Assembly: GCA_032622095.1 (NCBI GenBank)
Contig: CP136061.1
Span: forward strand, 85,970,324-86,034,323
Origin: Siphonodentalium dalli
Lineage: Eukaryota; Mollusca; Scaphopoda; Gadilida; Siphonodentaliidae
Direction of reading: 5' to 3'
DNA length: 64,000 nucleotides
The position numbers and the translations under genes were made by a program. This document shows positions 31,490 to 46,479 of this stretch, piece by piece (positions within the stretch are counted from its first letter, which is position 1; each line of letters starts with the position of its first letter). The notes beneath the pieces are model-generated. The model worked only from the letters and a program-made list of their open reading frames with translations. It was not told where the DNA came from and ran no database searches.

Positions 31490-33524
31490 TCAAAAACTAT
31501 ATATTTCAAGATTATAATTGCGAGAATTTCGGCATCGCGTTGATTGACGCGCACGAATTTGACCTGCACTTAGTTAGAGACACGGCTCGGCCCCGGCTGC
31601 CATTCAGCCAATCAGAACACACTTTTTGTCAACAAACCAATCAAATTATCGGAAGGTGATATGAACTAGTAGTTCATATGAAATTGATTTATGACATACT
31701 TTCCAAAGTAAATAATGATTGAGTCATATGATAAATGGAAGTATGCAAATTTCCCACATGAAATTTGAAAGCTAGTTTATATTATAATTATATTATAATT
31801 TATATTTATGGCTAATAATATGATCTTGGTGGCGTTACCATTTCTGACTATGGTTTTCTTGTACATATTTTGTTTTAGGAATACCAGAGATACCTATCTT
31901 CATTGCGCCATTCGTTACACCATGGAGGAAGATCACAGGCCCGATGATTAAACCAGCACATAACCCGGGAATAAGACTGTTTAAATACGAGAGAACCAAC
32001 GGAGAATTACAAGATTACACCTAATACTACACAAATTTTGGTTCAATGTCTCATAAACCGAGAGGCCGATCACGATCGGCAGATGTTTAACCCATACCTT
32101 GGTGATAGCGATTAGTTTTTACTGATAATTTTTCAAAGATATGATCACAGGAATCCATACATCAGTACCAATCTTGAAATCAAAAGCTCAAATAATTTGT
32201 CTTAAGAAGGGGTTAAAGTATTTGGGGTGTGGAGGAGTAGTTTTAAATCTCATAACTCTGTCCCTATTCACCCAAAGACCTCTCACTGTGAGATCCAACG
32301 GTTTAGTGATTTTGGAGGATATGTTTATGAGTTTACCGTAAGTTAACACATTGGAAACAAAAGTGATATATCCCTATCTCTGCCACTTTTGGCATGCCAG
32401 ATATTCAAAATTCATTCACTTCTAAAGACAAATTATAATTTGTTGACAAGCCAGACTGCTTAGAGCAACATACATGTATGGGATTCCATCTCATATTTAA
32501 ATGGTACTTTAATTACTACACCCCCCCCCCACATTTATAAAATATGGACAGATAAGATCATATCTGACCTGTGTAATAAGGAATGCTTATATTGTTAGGT
32601 ACATGCAAGATTATGTGTTTCATAACAGAGGTTATGGTTTTCAAAAAATATATGTAGTTTATACAATACAAAAGTGTTATCTATATAATGTTACACAGAC
32701 ATAATATGATGAGGATGCTGGCACCTATGACCCCTGAATCGAAACAGATTACCATAGTTCATATAAAGATAGTAAGTAGCCCTCAATCAAATGGTTTCAC
32801 ACATTACAATGTTTTACAAGTAGCTTGGAGTCCAAAATTCAATCAACCATGACAATATGAACAAATGGGAAAATAAGGTTCCTGGAAATATTGACAACAT
32901 TGATTTTCAAAACAAGGCATCACCTACAATAGTCATGCAAATTTATCTGCCAGTTACCTACTGCATACAGTAGATAAATAATATTGGCTATAAGCCATTA
33001 TTTTAATTTCAAATTGAAAGCATGTGCTGACGGGTTAATATATTTTTCAAAAATCACTTATTCAGTCAATACAAAAATCATTAGAAGTGAATAGTGTGCA
33101 AAGATAACCATAGATAAGAGATATGAGGAGGAGTCCATGTACATTATAGCAAGAGTCTCATACTGCCATTAATCAATTGGACAGATAGGATTAAACAATT
33201 TGCCAGCCAGTGAGCAGTTGTTTATCTTTACCTTCATCTAACCACCCATATAGCTCTGAACCATATGTCATCACTCAATTAATAACATATTTCACTAGGA
33301 ATGACATCTATTAAACGTACTCTCATATACTATGGATATTTTATGTTGGTAATTTATTGATATCATTATATTACATGCAAATATTGCAATAAAATCTTCT
33401 TATTTTCAAAACAGGACATCACACCTAATTAATGGTATAAAATTCAAACAAATGAAAGTGTCAATGGTTTTTGGTATTTTTTTTAATCCTTTTTTTGTTA
33501 AATTGGGCAAGGTGTTCAATCTAT
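31490..33524. other. Unannotated AT-rich stretch
   Basis: No ORF of note. A short poly-C run occurs at 32520-32530. Confidence 0.4.
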
Positions 33525-34632
33525 AATTTTTGTTGTTGTTGTATTTTTTGTGTGGAAAAAGGGTCATAACTCCTTTAAAATAAGAGATGGACTGTCGTCC
33601 GGCGCATACCCCCTCGTGACATACCGCCTAGTGTGGGCACATCTATAACTTATGATGGCCATACTCAGACATATGGCCCCAGAAATCAGCATTTTCATAT
33701 AAACAAAGATAACTATAGAACAAAAAACCAAAACAAACTTTTAAATGTGCCATTAAATGTCCTCATAGTGGTGAACAGCCATACAAAATTTCATTGAGTT
33801 CCGAGCATTACTGTTCAAGTTATGAGCTGAACAGAATCCGGATGGACCAAACAACCAACATTTCCAGATAAACAAAGATGAATAACTCTAGAATTGAAAA
33901 GCGGAACAGAACAATGGAACGCCCTATTGAATTTCCTCATAGCAGTGAACATCCATACCAAATTCCATTGAGATCCCAGCACAATTGTTGAAGTTACGAC
34001 ATGAACAGACACCAGACAGACCAAAAAGCCAACATTTCCAGATGCACAAAGATGAATAACTCTAGAAAGGAAGAGCGGTGCAAAATGATGGAACACTCTT
34101 TTTAATGTCCTTATAGTAGTGAACATCCATACCAAATTCCATTGAGATCCCAGCACAACTTTTGAAGTTACGACATAAACAGACACCAGACAGACCAAAA
34201 AGCCAACATTTCCAGATAAACAAAGATGAATAACTCTAGAATGGAAAATCCAAACAAAACGATGGAACGCTCTATTGAATGCTCTCATAGTAGTCAACAT
34301 CCGTACCAAATTTCATTGCGATACGAGCACTACTGTTCAAGTTATGACATGAACAGACACCAGACGGACCAAAAATCCAACATTTCAAGATAAACAAAGA
34401 TGAATAACTCTAGAATGGAAAATCCGAACAAAACGATGGAACCCTCTATTTAATGTCCTCATAGTTGTGAACATCCACACCAAATTTGGTTGCGATCCAA
34501 GCCCAACTGTTGAAATTAGGACATGAACAGACATCGGACGGACGTACGGACGGACAGATGGACGTCCGGACGCACGGACGGACGGACAGGTGCAAAACAG
34601 TATACCCCCCTTTTTTTTAAAGGGGGTATAAT
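33525..34632. repeat. Tandem-core element: ~166-bp units, (GGAC)n microsatellite, terminal hairpin
   Basis: About five units from 33660 to 34520 share AGCCAACATTTCCAGATAAAC, AAAGATGAATAACTCTAGAA and GAACATCCATACCAAATT. They are followed by an imperfect CGGACGGACGGAC run (34537-34590) and a hairpin TATACCCCCCTTT / AAAGGGGGTATA (34600-34630). The 164-codon minus-strand ORF at 33815-34309 is a repeat shadow. Confidence 0.88.
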
Positions 34633-37604
34633 AAATCGGATCAAACCCATATTCAAACTCGATCTTTATTCACAGTGGATCAACGGACACGGAGCAAAAC
34701 CGGAAGTCGTAGATTTCGAGGTGGAGAAAAAAAAGTCCACAAATATTTGTTGACATTTTTCGACGTGTTTTTTTGAATATAAACGGTTGGATATAAATTC
34801 TGACCAACTGAAGGTGAGTGAATAGTTCTTCACTAATATTCTGACACCGACGATCAATTTACGTCAGTTGTCAGTGTTCTATCGCGGAAAAATGCCATTT
34901 AATCATCGCCGCGAGACAATTTCTTCCCCAAAACATCCCAGAAAATCATACTTATCACATTAATCGCAGACAGCTGTCGCAACAACCTATATACCAATCG
35001 AAAGGCCTGTTCCCCCCCCCCCCCACAAATGCATATTTTGAGTATTTTCACGGACTGTATCAAAATTCCAAATTTCATCTTTTGATGCGGGTACCCACCT
35101 CGAAAATACTGTCCGGTTAGTCCTGTACACCCCGGAAATTAGTCGCAATCCACCAGACCGGGCGGACAGTTATTGTTGTTCAATCAAGAGTCGAAATGGA
35201 TTAGTTGGTTGGCTGCCTTTCGTTAACAGTGGCACGTTTTTAGCTAACTGCTTTTCTGTTGCAACTATGGTGTACTGATCATGTTTAGCTACCGAGTACA
35301 GTTTGCAATTTGTTCTCATAACATTCGTTTAGATCGTTTAATGTCATTAATCAAAGAATTATTTATGGAAATATTTTTAGAACAATAATATTACAATGCC
35401 CTCCATTACCAAGGCCGTAGCAACAGATTGTTGTGATGGTGGGAGGTGCAGATGTATTTTCCAATAGTTTGATATTTCAGCCAGTATTTAGTGTGAAATT
35501 TGATACTTGAAAAAAACAATTAAAATTCGATTAATTTCAGAAAAACAAATTGGGACCCATGGCTGTTTTTTTTCATTATGGCCACTTTCCCACCACCCCA
35601 GTTTTGATTACGATTGTATAATGTTTTCACTATATTTTCGGGTACACACCCCTTTATTTTTATGTTTTAAACTACTGACACCAACCATATTTCGGAGAAT
35701 TTTCGCTAATATTACATATTATAGCATAGCCATCAAATATGCAAATGTTTATTTCCATTTCTATGGCAGGCCCAATTCACATTTCATAATTAATTGCAGT
35801 TAAGCAATAGCACTTAAGCATAATTATTTGCGATTAAGCGCAATTCATGGTTATATGTAACTATGTACCCCTGGTGAATAAATAGGTGTATCTATAACTG
35901 AACCTGAACTCATATTGACATATCACCTCCTTGTTTTCATTGCTTTGGATGGTTGAGATTGGGAACTAGCCTAACTTCTTTATCAAAATGGGTGACTCGC
36001 GACAGTATTACTGGTACCTTCTGTTTTAGTCGAGTCGAGTCGAGAAACCAACCCATCAAAGCTCAAGTGTGATCAGATATCGATTATTGAAGTTTGTTAT
36101 TTCAATTGATTGCTGCCCAAAAACACGCCGTCAAAACGGTCGTTTCGGTCAAAATTGCGAATGAAGATGAATAACTCTAAAACAAGTGGTAATACGGCCA
36201 TATTTTATATTCAAGCATTCATTCGGGTGTTGTACAATCCCATGGTCGATTGCCTCAGCGAAGCCGCCAGCATTTACCTCACAGTGGTCACATATGAAGA
36301 CAGGCATGCTATCCTCTCGTTAATAACACCTGGAATGATATCATAATATCGCTTAGTTGACTTGAACTTAAGCTAATATTAGTAACATATATAGCTGTAC
36401 ACCCCTCCGACAGTATGTTTTAGTCCCCTCCTGATTATTGTTTTACCCGTTTAGTGCAGCGGCCAAACGCCAAAAGTGGTCGGGTACCCCTACCCACGGT
36501 AGAACAAGTTAAAACCAACTTTTATTGAAGGAGAAATATATACTGTTGACGAAAATGATAGTGAAAAACAACGGAATTGGTGGTGGCTATTCTCAAATCG
36601 ACGATGAACGATACCCACCAGTGACTTTTTCCAGAAATTAACGATATTGGTAAAGTGAGCCCTGCGGCTATGTCCTAAGTTATTTGCCCACATTGTTGGT
36701 GTTAAAATTACTACAGCATACCATATATGTACCTGATATGCAAAAAGTGTTGGTTAATTTAGATTTTCCTGCCATTTGGAGCCGAAACATTTATTTTTTG
36801 TTGAAAAATCGCTCTTTTTCACAAAACTAATATTTTTCAAACATTATGATTCAAACGGATATTGCAATAATGCTGAAATATTTATTTCGGCCAATTTGGC
36901 CGGTTACTTCATGTGACTTTTTCATCTGACGTGTGTGTCGGATAATTGATCTGGAGGATTTATGTAAATGTTAGCCCAAACTACATTTCCAAGTAACGAT
37001 GGTTTTGTTGTTTATTTTGAGGAATAATACCGCGTCAGATGAATTCAGCCCAAATATGTTAACAGTTGTCGTGTCAAACATTCGGCAGTAGGTTAGCGTT
37101 ATTTAGTATTTGTGGATGTCCTTTAACATGGGGAAAATAGACTAACTGCGCTTGAACGAGCATGTGAATTTGTCGTTTTTAATGTACAGCAACTTGATAA
37201 TCAATAACAGAGGCATTCTCTGTCAAATAAGGTCGCTCTATTTACGGTATTAATTGCGGAACTTTCTAAAGTAAACTACGCGTAAACGGATACATACGGT
37301 AAATTCTAGAATGTGCCGGAATCGGCCTAATCGCCCCAGGGCCAACTCGCCCAGTCGACGTGTGTCAATTCGGTACCTACTATAACATGTACCCGAGTCC
37401 GATACGGAATAAAAGATGTATACGGGTGTTATATAGCGTTTGGTCCGTTGTTTCTCAATGAATATTATTGAAATTTGGTGTATATGTCCGGGCTGGGACA
37501 TGGAATACAACAACGTTTGAATTGTTTTTAAATTTACAAATTTGTTGATTTTATTCAATTTGTTTTCGTTCTGAAAACACACTATAAAGTGTATATAATA
37601 TAAT
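34633..37604. other. Unannotated stretch
   Basis: No gene supported. A poly-C run lies at about 35012-35025. 36046-36175 (CCCATCAAAGCTCA, AACACGCCGTCAAAA, GATGAATAACTCTAAAA) matches one arm of the foldback element at 63383-63700. Confidence 0.5.
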
Positions 37605-37905
37605 AACGAACACGAGACATACATAATTTATAAACTGTTAACAAAAGATATCAAATTCAATACATGACAAAGATGACTCAGTGGAGTTTATAAAGTGAAC
37701 ATAAAAACATTGAGGTAAGAATCTTTTTAAGGAATGCAACTTTATTTAATGATAATAAACACATAAATTAAAATAACAAACATGAGACATACATGATTTA
37801 TAAACTGTTAACAAAAGATATCAAACTCAATACATGACAAAGATGACTCAGTGAAGTTTATAAAGTGAACATAAAAATATTAAGGTAAGAATCTTTTTAA
37901 GCATT
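37605..37905. repeat. Direct repeat, two ~125-bp copies 173 bp apart
   Basis: GAGACATACATAATTTATAA, ACTGTTAACAAAAGATATCA and GACAAAGATGACTCAGTG occur in the same order at 37614-37733 and 37787-37900 with few differences. Confidence 0.88.
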
Positions 37906-39346
37906 ACTAAACCGTTTAGCACAGACCACAGTCCACTTCACTCATCCGATCATCACCAAACTTCATATTTATCTTGATATTGATCTATCAGATGAGAGCT
38001 ATCAAATATTTTTTTAATTTCATAGGAAAAAATGGTCGCCAGTGGCCATATTGCATTTACGTTATATTTTATCGCGTCATGTCGATATCTAGTATTACTT
38101 AGAAATTTCACCTTTCCAGATTCATAATTGCTCCATTGACTGTAACAGATGAAATTATTCCCCTCTTCGGATAGAGTGTCACTGAAACTTTATTTTGTCA
38201 GACTGTCTGTATAATCACTGATTATATATGGCAATAATCTGTAATAAGATGTAGCACTATTTTATTTTATATTTACATGCAGTGCTGTTTTTATACATGA
38301 ATTCTAACCCCCCTAGATCATCATGTGATCGATCATACATCGCGCGAGGACCTGGTTGAATTAAGGGGGTTTTATGGATCACTTCTGTCCTCAAGCTAGA
38401 TTATACTTATGACATTTAATGGCATGTTCCTAACGTGGAGGGTTAGATATGCTTGAGAAACCACCACTCTTTAATTCACACCAAGTTCTCAGCTGTCATG
38501 TTCGGATATTAGAACCCATAGCCATGATATATGGTTTATTTTGTGTATACTAGTAATATAGTTATTTTCAGTACCTTTATATACCAGTACTGTGTATAAC
38601 AATGCATATAAATTAATCCATGTATACATGTATATTGATTCAACGGATTCAGTGGTTTTGTCCATCAGTCTATCAAATTTGCGGGGAAAACATGGCCACA
38701 AGCAGTACATCCTGCTAAATTTCGAATTTGAATCAATTGGCGCACCCTGCAGCCAGCTTTTATTGGAGAACTTTTTCTTATGTGGATATTTTGGGTCACC
38801 GCTAGATGTGAGCCATATTTTGTTCTCAAACTGTCCTTGTGAAGACATCACTGCCAGCGGTGATCTTCAATTTTACTATTTTTATGGCTAAATAATTTGG
38901 TTGATCCTACAGACGAGACCCCTTGTCCGATCGTCATCAGATTCCACAATTATCTTCTGGATAACCAGGGTGAGAGTAATCTAATTTTCCCGAATTTCGT
39001 TAAAAAACATTACCACAGGCAGCAATTTGGTATCTTACTCTTTGATCCTCTTTTGCATGACTGAATTGTTTAGCAACTGTACAGACATATCCCTCATCTG
39101 GTTTTTATATACATGTATATCTCTTCATGCGGATAGCCAGTATTACGTAGGTACTTCAACTTTCTGCATTCCTGTCATCATTTGAAATATAAAAATTTAC
39201 CTGATACATGCACCCTTCAAAATTTGTTTCGTCGTATCTATTTTAATGACCCGTATGGTAATATTGATACAGATATATTTGTCAAACATTTCTTTGTACA
39301 ATATACAGGTATTTAGTTTGTAACTAAATCTAGAAATATATAATAG
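37906..39346. other. Unannotated stretch
   Basis: No gene supported; overlapping ORFs on both strands at 38489-38891 have no domain. Confidence 0.4.
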
Positions 39347-39846
39347 TAGCTCGTGGACCCCACTTCGTCCGGGATGTTCCCCTCTGATTTTCGGAGAAAT
39401 GCGCGATTTAACCTTGAATTGACTATTTTAAAGGTGAAGGTCATGTCGGGGTCACGATTTGACCCGTCCAAAACACTCCCCGGACAAAAATCACGACAAA
39501 AGTACCCGTCGAAATCCGCCCGGCTTTATACCCGATTTGACCTTGAATTGACAATTTTGCATGTCAAGATCAGGTCAGGGTCATGATTTGACCCACCCGA
39601 AACACTCCTGGGACAAAAGTAACAGTAGGTATCAAATTTCGTTGAAATACTTCCGTTTTACCAGATTTGACCTTGAATTGATCTTTTTGAATGTCAAAGT
39701 CAGGTCGGGATCAAGATTTGACCCGTCCAAAATACTCCCTGGAAATAATTTCCCCTAGGTATCAAATTTCGTCAAATCTGTCCAGCAGTTTTCCCGGCCA
39801 TAGCTAACAGACAAACAGACAGACAAATGTCCAAAATATATATTAA
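39347..39846 (+). repeat. Tandem-core element with 'GACTTCGTCCGGG' head (forward copy)
   Basis: Head CCCACTTCGTCCGGGATG, about three ~120-bp core units (GACCTTGAATTGAC, GACCCGTCCAAAACACTCC), and tail AACAGACAAACAGACAGAC followed by AATATATATTAAA. Confidence 0.87.
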
Positions 39847-39847
39847 A

Positions 39848-40215
39848 CTAGCTGATGTACTCGACTTCGTTCGGGCTAGTTAGGGATTTCTGGACAGTAC
39901 CCAGTATATACAGCGTCTGGCCAAACTATTGTTCAATTGGTCCAGAAACATGCCTATATCAGCACGTTCGAGAACATGGTCCCACGTGAAATTGGACCCG
40001 TCCATATTGCTCCCGGGATCGAAGTAGTCCTACACACAAATTTTTAGTCGGATCGGTCAAGGTCAGGAAACATGCCTATGAGCGAGGTCAAGTTGACACG
40101 TTAAATACCAAATTCGAGCAGTGTTAGAGTCTATAATACATACACACATGCATTCACGCATACACACATACATACATACATACAGACAGGTGTTTCAAAA
40201 TGTATAATCGATAGC
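39848..40215 (+). repeat. Related element directly adjoining the previous one
   Basis: Head CTAGCTGATGTACTCGACTTC directly follows the tail of the previous element. The core is different (CAGAAACATGCCTAT twice), and the tail is a (CATA)n/(CAGA)n microsatellite at 40140-40190. Confidence 0.7.
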
Positions 40216-40254
40216 TACAACAATTCTATGGTAGATAGTTCACGGCCGACCTGA

Positions 40255-40935
40255 TGCATGCATCTTAGTTTTCTTGTTCCATATGGTGTAGTAGTTATCT
40301 GACGAGCATATGAAGAAAGATGTGAACAGAAATTTTGAACGGTTTGCGAGATATTGGATTTTAGCTACCCCTCCCCCAACACGTTTTTGGTCGAAAAAAT
40401 ACATATTTTTGATAACGACATTACAAACATTTTCTAATTGATCTGAATGGGACCCAATATGAATCTTGTACTAAAAGTTTTGTCCAGAGATACCGTTTAA
40501 TTGATTACAGATGTGTTCAGGCTTTCAGACCCCCAGTTACAACAACAACAATTATTTTATTGATAACAGGTAATTTTGCAGGCATTAACATCGATTAACT
40601 AAAACCTTTGCTATAAACAACACGTGACCTACTATATAAGTCATATGGCTCAGTAGTTATCTGGACATCACAAGTAGAAAGAATTTGACAGAAATTGTGA
40701 ACGGTTTTCCAGATATTGGAATTAGGTACCGCTCCCCCGGACGATATTTGGTAGAACAAATACATATTTATGACAACGCAGACCTTTCTAAATGATTCTA
40801 ATGGGCATCTAATCATAATTCGTGTGATGAAAACGTGATCAGTACACACCGCGATCGTGGTTATAGATGTCCTCAGGTTTCCAAACCCCCAGTTACAACA
40901 ACAAAACATTTTATTTATAACATGTAATTTTACAT
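40255..40935. repeat. Diverged tandem duplication (~340-bp units)
   Basis: GTAGTTATCTG, GAACGGTTT..GAGATATTGGA, CAAATACATATTT, CCCCCAGTTACAACAACAA and AACAGGTAATTTT occur in the same order in 40285-40580 and 40650-40935. Confidence 0.75.
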
Positions 40936-41499
40936 TAACACATATCGACTTTGAGGAACTAAAGTATTTATTCTAAACGACACATAATATAGACTAACAT
41001 AATCATACAGAACAAAATCATTGTTGCTTCCATAGTGATTATTAGAGTCCCTCTAAATCGACCAAATTATAGAAACAATGGATATTGTATTTTATATATC
41101 ATAAACTAGTTTGACCAAGGTGGAAACGTTAGTTCAAATATGTTCTATGTTGACCCCCCTGCCATATTAGAAGTCTTGAACACACCACGAACTGAAAGAA
41201 TATGATCTCAATATTGAGAATCACGTAACTACACAGGACAGTTGTATAAGGAAATACACAATGTTTATGAATGGGTTTGTTCCCGAAATAGTGTGGCACT
41301 TTACAAAACGAGGCTGCGTGGCAAATATGAAGGGCGAATTTTCAATTTTTTCGAGAACACTCTACCCGATTTAAAGACTTGAACACAATACGAAATGAAG
41401 CTATATGCTCTCTATATTAAATGAGAGTGTGACTGGAATGTAGTACTATCAGAGAATACATAATAAAAATAGTAACATAAACGGTCCCGATTTAATATT
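40936..41499. other. Unannotated stretch
   Basis: No gene seen. It is probably 5' flank of the zinc-finger locus, because a related sequence precedes the second zinc-finger remnant. Confidence 0.35.
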
Positions 41500-41625
41500 C
41501 GAAATAAAATCAATATTAATTGATAGAAGCTTGTCTGGACATGGGTCTTCAGTTCATATCTATTATTTTATACCATGCAACTATTTAAAATTTGTTATTT
41601 AAAGAGATAATCCATCTTTAATACT
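41500..41625. repeat. Duplicated flank of the zinc-finger locus (matches 46128-46250)
   Basis: ATTCGAAATAAAATCAATA, ATTGATAGAAGC and TTATTTAAAGAGATAATCCA are shared with 46128-46250, where zinc-finger coding sequence follows at once. Confidence 0.8.
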
Positions 41626-42483
41626 TTGAAACATATTTAATTTATGACTGGAGCCATAAAATAAGTTACGAATTTCCGTGTACAAGACGTAATCAAATTA
41701 TTTCACGGATAGTGGGTTGGGCAACGCGTGGCACTAATGATCGTGTAAACAATTATATCGATACGGGGCGTAAACTCAAGCCACTTACTGAGTGGTGACT
41801 ATAACATAACTTAAATTTATGAGTATATGTGAGTGGTATACATATAATTTAACATTTATTTGATACATTTGTTTGAAAACTACACAAATTATTCCACAAC
41901 AACAATTTGTATTTTCGCATTCCGGCTAATCTGCCATCCATAACATTACTTCGTACTCAAAATACTTACAAGTAATGAAAATAATGTTACCATATTCTAC
42001 GACTCAGACTATAGAAACAGGCCAATATTATGTGAGCGTTAACGCGATGTGGGCGTTACCATTAATAGACAAAATCATAAAAACAATTTGTGTCTTAAGA
42101 AATTTACAAACAAACCACGGGAAAGTTATTTTTTTGTTATTGATTCAAATTTTAGCATTTATAATATCCCGAAACTCAATGTATACGGTTTTAAAATGAG
42201 TTTATGGCGCGGAGAACATGAAATGTTGGCGTTAACACCTGCACAAAAATAGGAAATCGGACGCGATTTTGAATTGCGGACGCAAAATTCTCATTATAAG
42301 CAATTCTTTCCGATTTTCGGTTTCTGTATTTGTCGAGATGTGCAGGTGGCATAGCTCCTTTGCTTATAATAGTATATCGAAATCGATGGTATTTATTTAA
42401 AATCGATGTCGAAGTAGCGAGTCGAACTTTATTTACAGTTATTTTGATGTAGGGTTACCCTTCCGAATTTTATCTGATCTTCG
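41626..42483. other. Unannotated stretch
   Basis: ORFs at 41975-42252 overlap in two frames and have no domain. Confidence 0.4.
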
Positions 42484-42722
42484 ATATACCGCTCTTTAGC
42501 GATGAGGGCTAAAGAGCGGTACGGATTATAACGTTATACGTTGGCGCAATACGCAAAATATCTTGGCAACGCACGTGCCGCTCATCCAACATGGACCCCT
42601 CTTTAGCACCGAGGGTTAAAGAGCAGTATATCGTTAATTAGCGTATCAGGCCCATATAGCTAAAGCGCAGTATACCGCTCTTTAGCGTTTGGTACTAAAG
42701 AGCGGTATACCGTTCTTTAGCC
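42484..42722. repeat. Cluster of 'CTCTTTAGC / GCTAAAGAG' palindromes
   Basis: ATACCGCTCTTTAGC and GCTAAAGAGCGGTA occur in alternating orientation at least six times in 240 bp and can form several alternative hairpins. Confidence 0.85.
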
Positions 42723-42725
42723 ACG

Positions 42726-43478
42726 GCCTAATCTATTATATATTTTTGGAAGATCTGTGTGTCTGTGTGTCTGCGTGTCTGTGTGTGTGTTCGCGATGAA
42801 CTCGAAAACGACCGACCCGATTTCGATGAAACTTGGTATGTGGGGGTATTTTCGGCCGGGAACGGGCATAGGCCTATTAATTTGCCCGTGCGACGTGACC
42901 TTGACCTTGAAATCGGGTAATTTCAAGGTCAAACGCCCGAATATCACGGCATTTCGATGAAACTTGGTATGTGGGGGTATCTTCGGCTGGGGAGTGGCAT
43001 AAACCTATTAATTTGCCGGTGCGACGTGACCTTGACCTTGAAATCGGGTAATTTCAAGGTCAAACGCCCGAATATCACGGGATTTCGATGAAACTTGGTA
43101 TGTGGGGGTCCTTTCGTATGGGGAGTCTCATAAGCATATTCATTTGCCCGTGCGACGTGACCTTGAAATCGGGTAACTTCAAGGTCAAATCGCCAATTTT
43201 GATGGGATTTCGACGAAATTGGATACGTGGGGTTACTTTTGTCCACTGATTGTTTTGGACGGGTCATATCGTGACCCCGACCTCACCTTGACCTTCAAAA
43301 TGATCAATTCGAGGTCAAATCGGGTAAAACCCGATGGATTTCGACTGGCACCTTTGTCGGGTACTTTTGTCCGGGTAGTGTTTTGGACTGGTCAAATCGT
43401 GACCCCACTTGACCTTGACATTCAAAATGGACAATTCAAGGTCAAAGCCCGGACGAAGTCGGGTCACCTTCTAGTACA
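42726..43478 (-). repeat. Tandem-core element, full-length reverse copy with two unit classes
   Basis: The tail is at the left (ATCTATTATATATTTTTGG and a GTGTGTCTGTGTGTC run). Then three type-B units (GATTTCGATGAAACTTGGTA, TGTGGGGGTA, GCGACGTGACCTTGA) and two type-A units (GTTTTGGACGGGTCA, TTTGTCCGGG) follow, and the head is at the right (CCCGGACGAAGTCGGGTCAC). Tail and head match the 54.2 kb copy in reverse. Confidence 0.9.
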
Positions 43479-43645
43479 ATAAATTACAACAGAACAATAT
43501 GTAAAAACATAGTCATATCCTGCAGGTAAACACAAATATCTATAGGTGAGAAGACCAACTATTCACCGATCGATCAATAATAATACTCAGTAATCAGTAC
43601 CAGATATATTCTTGCACCTGAAACAAAAGTACGAAGTAAAATGTA

Positions 43646-44880
<1,235 letters not shown>

Positions 44881-44890
44881 CACAATAGTA

Positions 44891-46127
44891 ATAACACATT
44901 CCGATGATCACGCGTATCAAATCATTCGCCCTTAACTCTTTTGATGCCATTGCGCCACATGGAGATACACCCCAGTGCCAAGCATTCTGGATTTAAATAT
45001 TAGTATGTTATGTATATATGGGTAATGCAATGACTTAGTCATTATGACTATCAGGTAATTATTGATGTATTTAGTTGAAACTTCACATGTGGGTATATTT
45101 AGCAATGACCTATCACCAGCCGCCGTGGAAACCCATTCAAGGTAATAGGTGTTCACATGGTGACGTGACATTATCGGCCATCTTGGATTTGCCTTAATTT
45201 ATGTTTTCGGCAGTTTTTTTTTATCATAGTATTACTATAGTATAACTATGGTAGATCATAGATGCATAGTATTTGATAAATTACTCTAGTAAAACCATAA
45301 TATACTGCAGTTTAACATTGTACACCACAGTAATACACTAGAGTAGTTTAGTATTACTACTGTACATAAAACTATTGTATTTTTTCAAAAGGAACACTTA
45401 TGTTTATTTTCCACTAATCGATCGCATCCCACCAAAAGTGAATTTGTCAACGGTATATTCTGGCTTGGACTGTACTCATGGAACTTCAGTAGTAGCATGA
45501 CCGTGATTGATCTTTCTTCTAAATTGACAGCGCACACCATCACTCGATTGAAAATATCCGAACCCCCTTCAAATGTAACAAAACAATAGAATTACATCCC
45601 TTATACCAGATACGCCCCCAAATTCGCATAAATGCGCTGTTGGCAGCGACTGAGTAACTCGCATTTATACAAAATTGGCAGCGAAAGAATTAACGATAGT
45701 CTACATGTGTATCTCTTTGTAAACATGCGCTATAAAATTAACGGGTATGAACTATTAGATTTTAATCGAAGAGCCCTATCCGGAAATGCTTCTATCGATT
45801 AATATTGACAATATTTCGAATGTGTTCCGGTCTAAAAATGCGTGGTTGTTTAGCTAACGAATATATTGGTTACTATTATAAAGAGAGTCCAGAATTTTGT
45901 GTGTGTAATTTTGTCACAAATATACGTTAATTAGACTCATTATCGCTTATAACTATGTAATACAAGAATACAAACAATCAATCTGAGACATTTGGCGTTC
46001 GGAGCATAACTATAGGAACACCCTAATGATCTCTATCGCCATATGGTATCGCCTGAATGGTTTGTTCTAAAAATATATCAGTAAAGTGTCCAACTTTATA
46101 TCATCTCATTTTATAATAAAATATTCG
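44891..46127. other. Unannotated stretch
   Basis: No gene supported. 45215-45375 is rich in TAGTATTACTATAGTA-like self-complementary words. Confidence 0.4.
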
Positions 46128-46460
46128 AAATAAAATCAATAATAATTGATAGAAGCGTTTCCGGGCAGGGATATCCGACTCATACGCATTATCTCACACC
46201 CATGAAACTATCTAAAAAAAATTATTTAAAGAGATAATCCATCTTTAAGAGACAATTGACTTCACACAAGAGCATACACAACGTGAACGTACACATGCGT
46301 GCGATATATGCGATAAAGCATTCACTGAATCATACGCTATGACAAGTCATAAGATAATTCATTTGGGTGATCGACCATATCAGCGCGATATATGTGGGAA
46401 AGCATTCACTGCACCAAGCAAATTGACGAGACATAAAATAACTCACTCCGGTGTTTGACC
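46128..46460 (+). pseudogene. Second C2H2 zinc-finger remnant with duplicated 5' flank
   Basis: After the flank shared with 41500-41625, the sequence encodes parts of three fingers (CDICDKAFTESYAMTSHK, then RDICGKAFTAPSKLTRHK, in which the first Cys is Arg) and stops at the TGA after HSGV (about 46456). This looks like an older copy of the 43.6 kb locus. Confidence 0.8.
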
Positions 46461-46479
46461 GCATCAGTATATATATGTT

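Noticed and set aside
33815-34309. 164-codon minus-strand ORF with three internal repeats
   Set aside because: It lies exactly over the ~166-bp tandem array; because the unit length keeps the frame open the 'protein' is only a translation of the repeat.
44932-45171. 79-codon minus-strand ORF after the zinc-finger locus
   Set aside because: No domain and no conserved pattern; likely chance.
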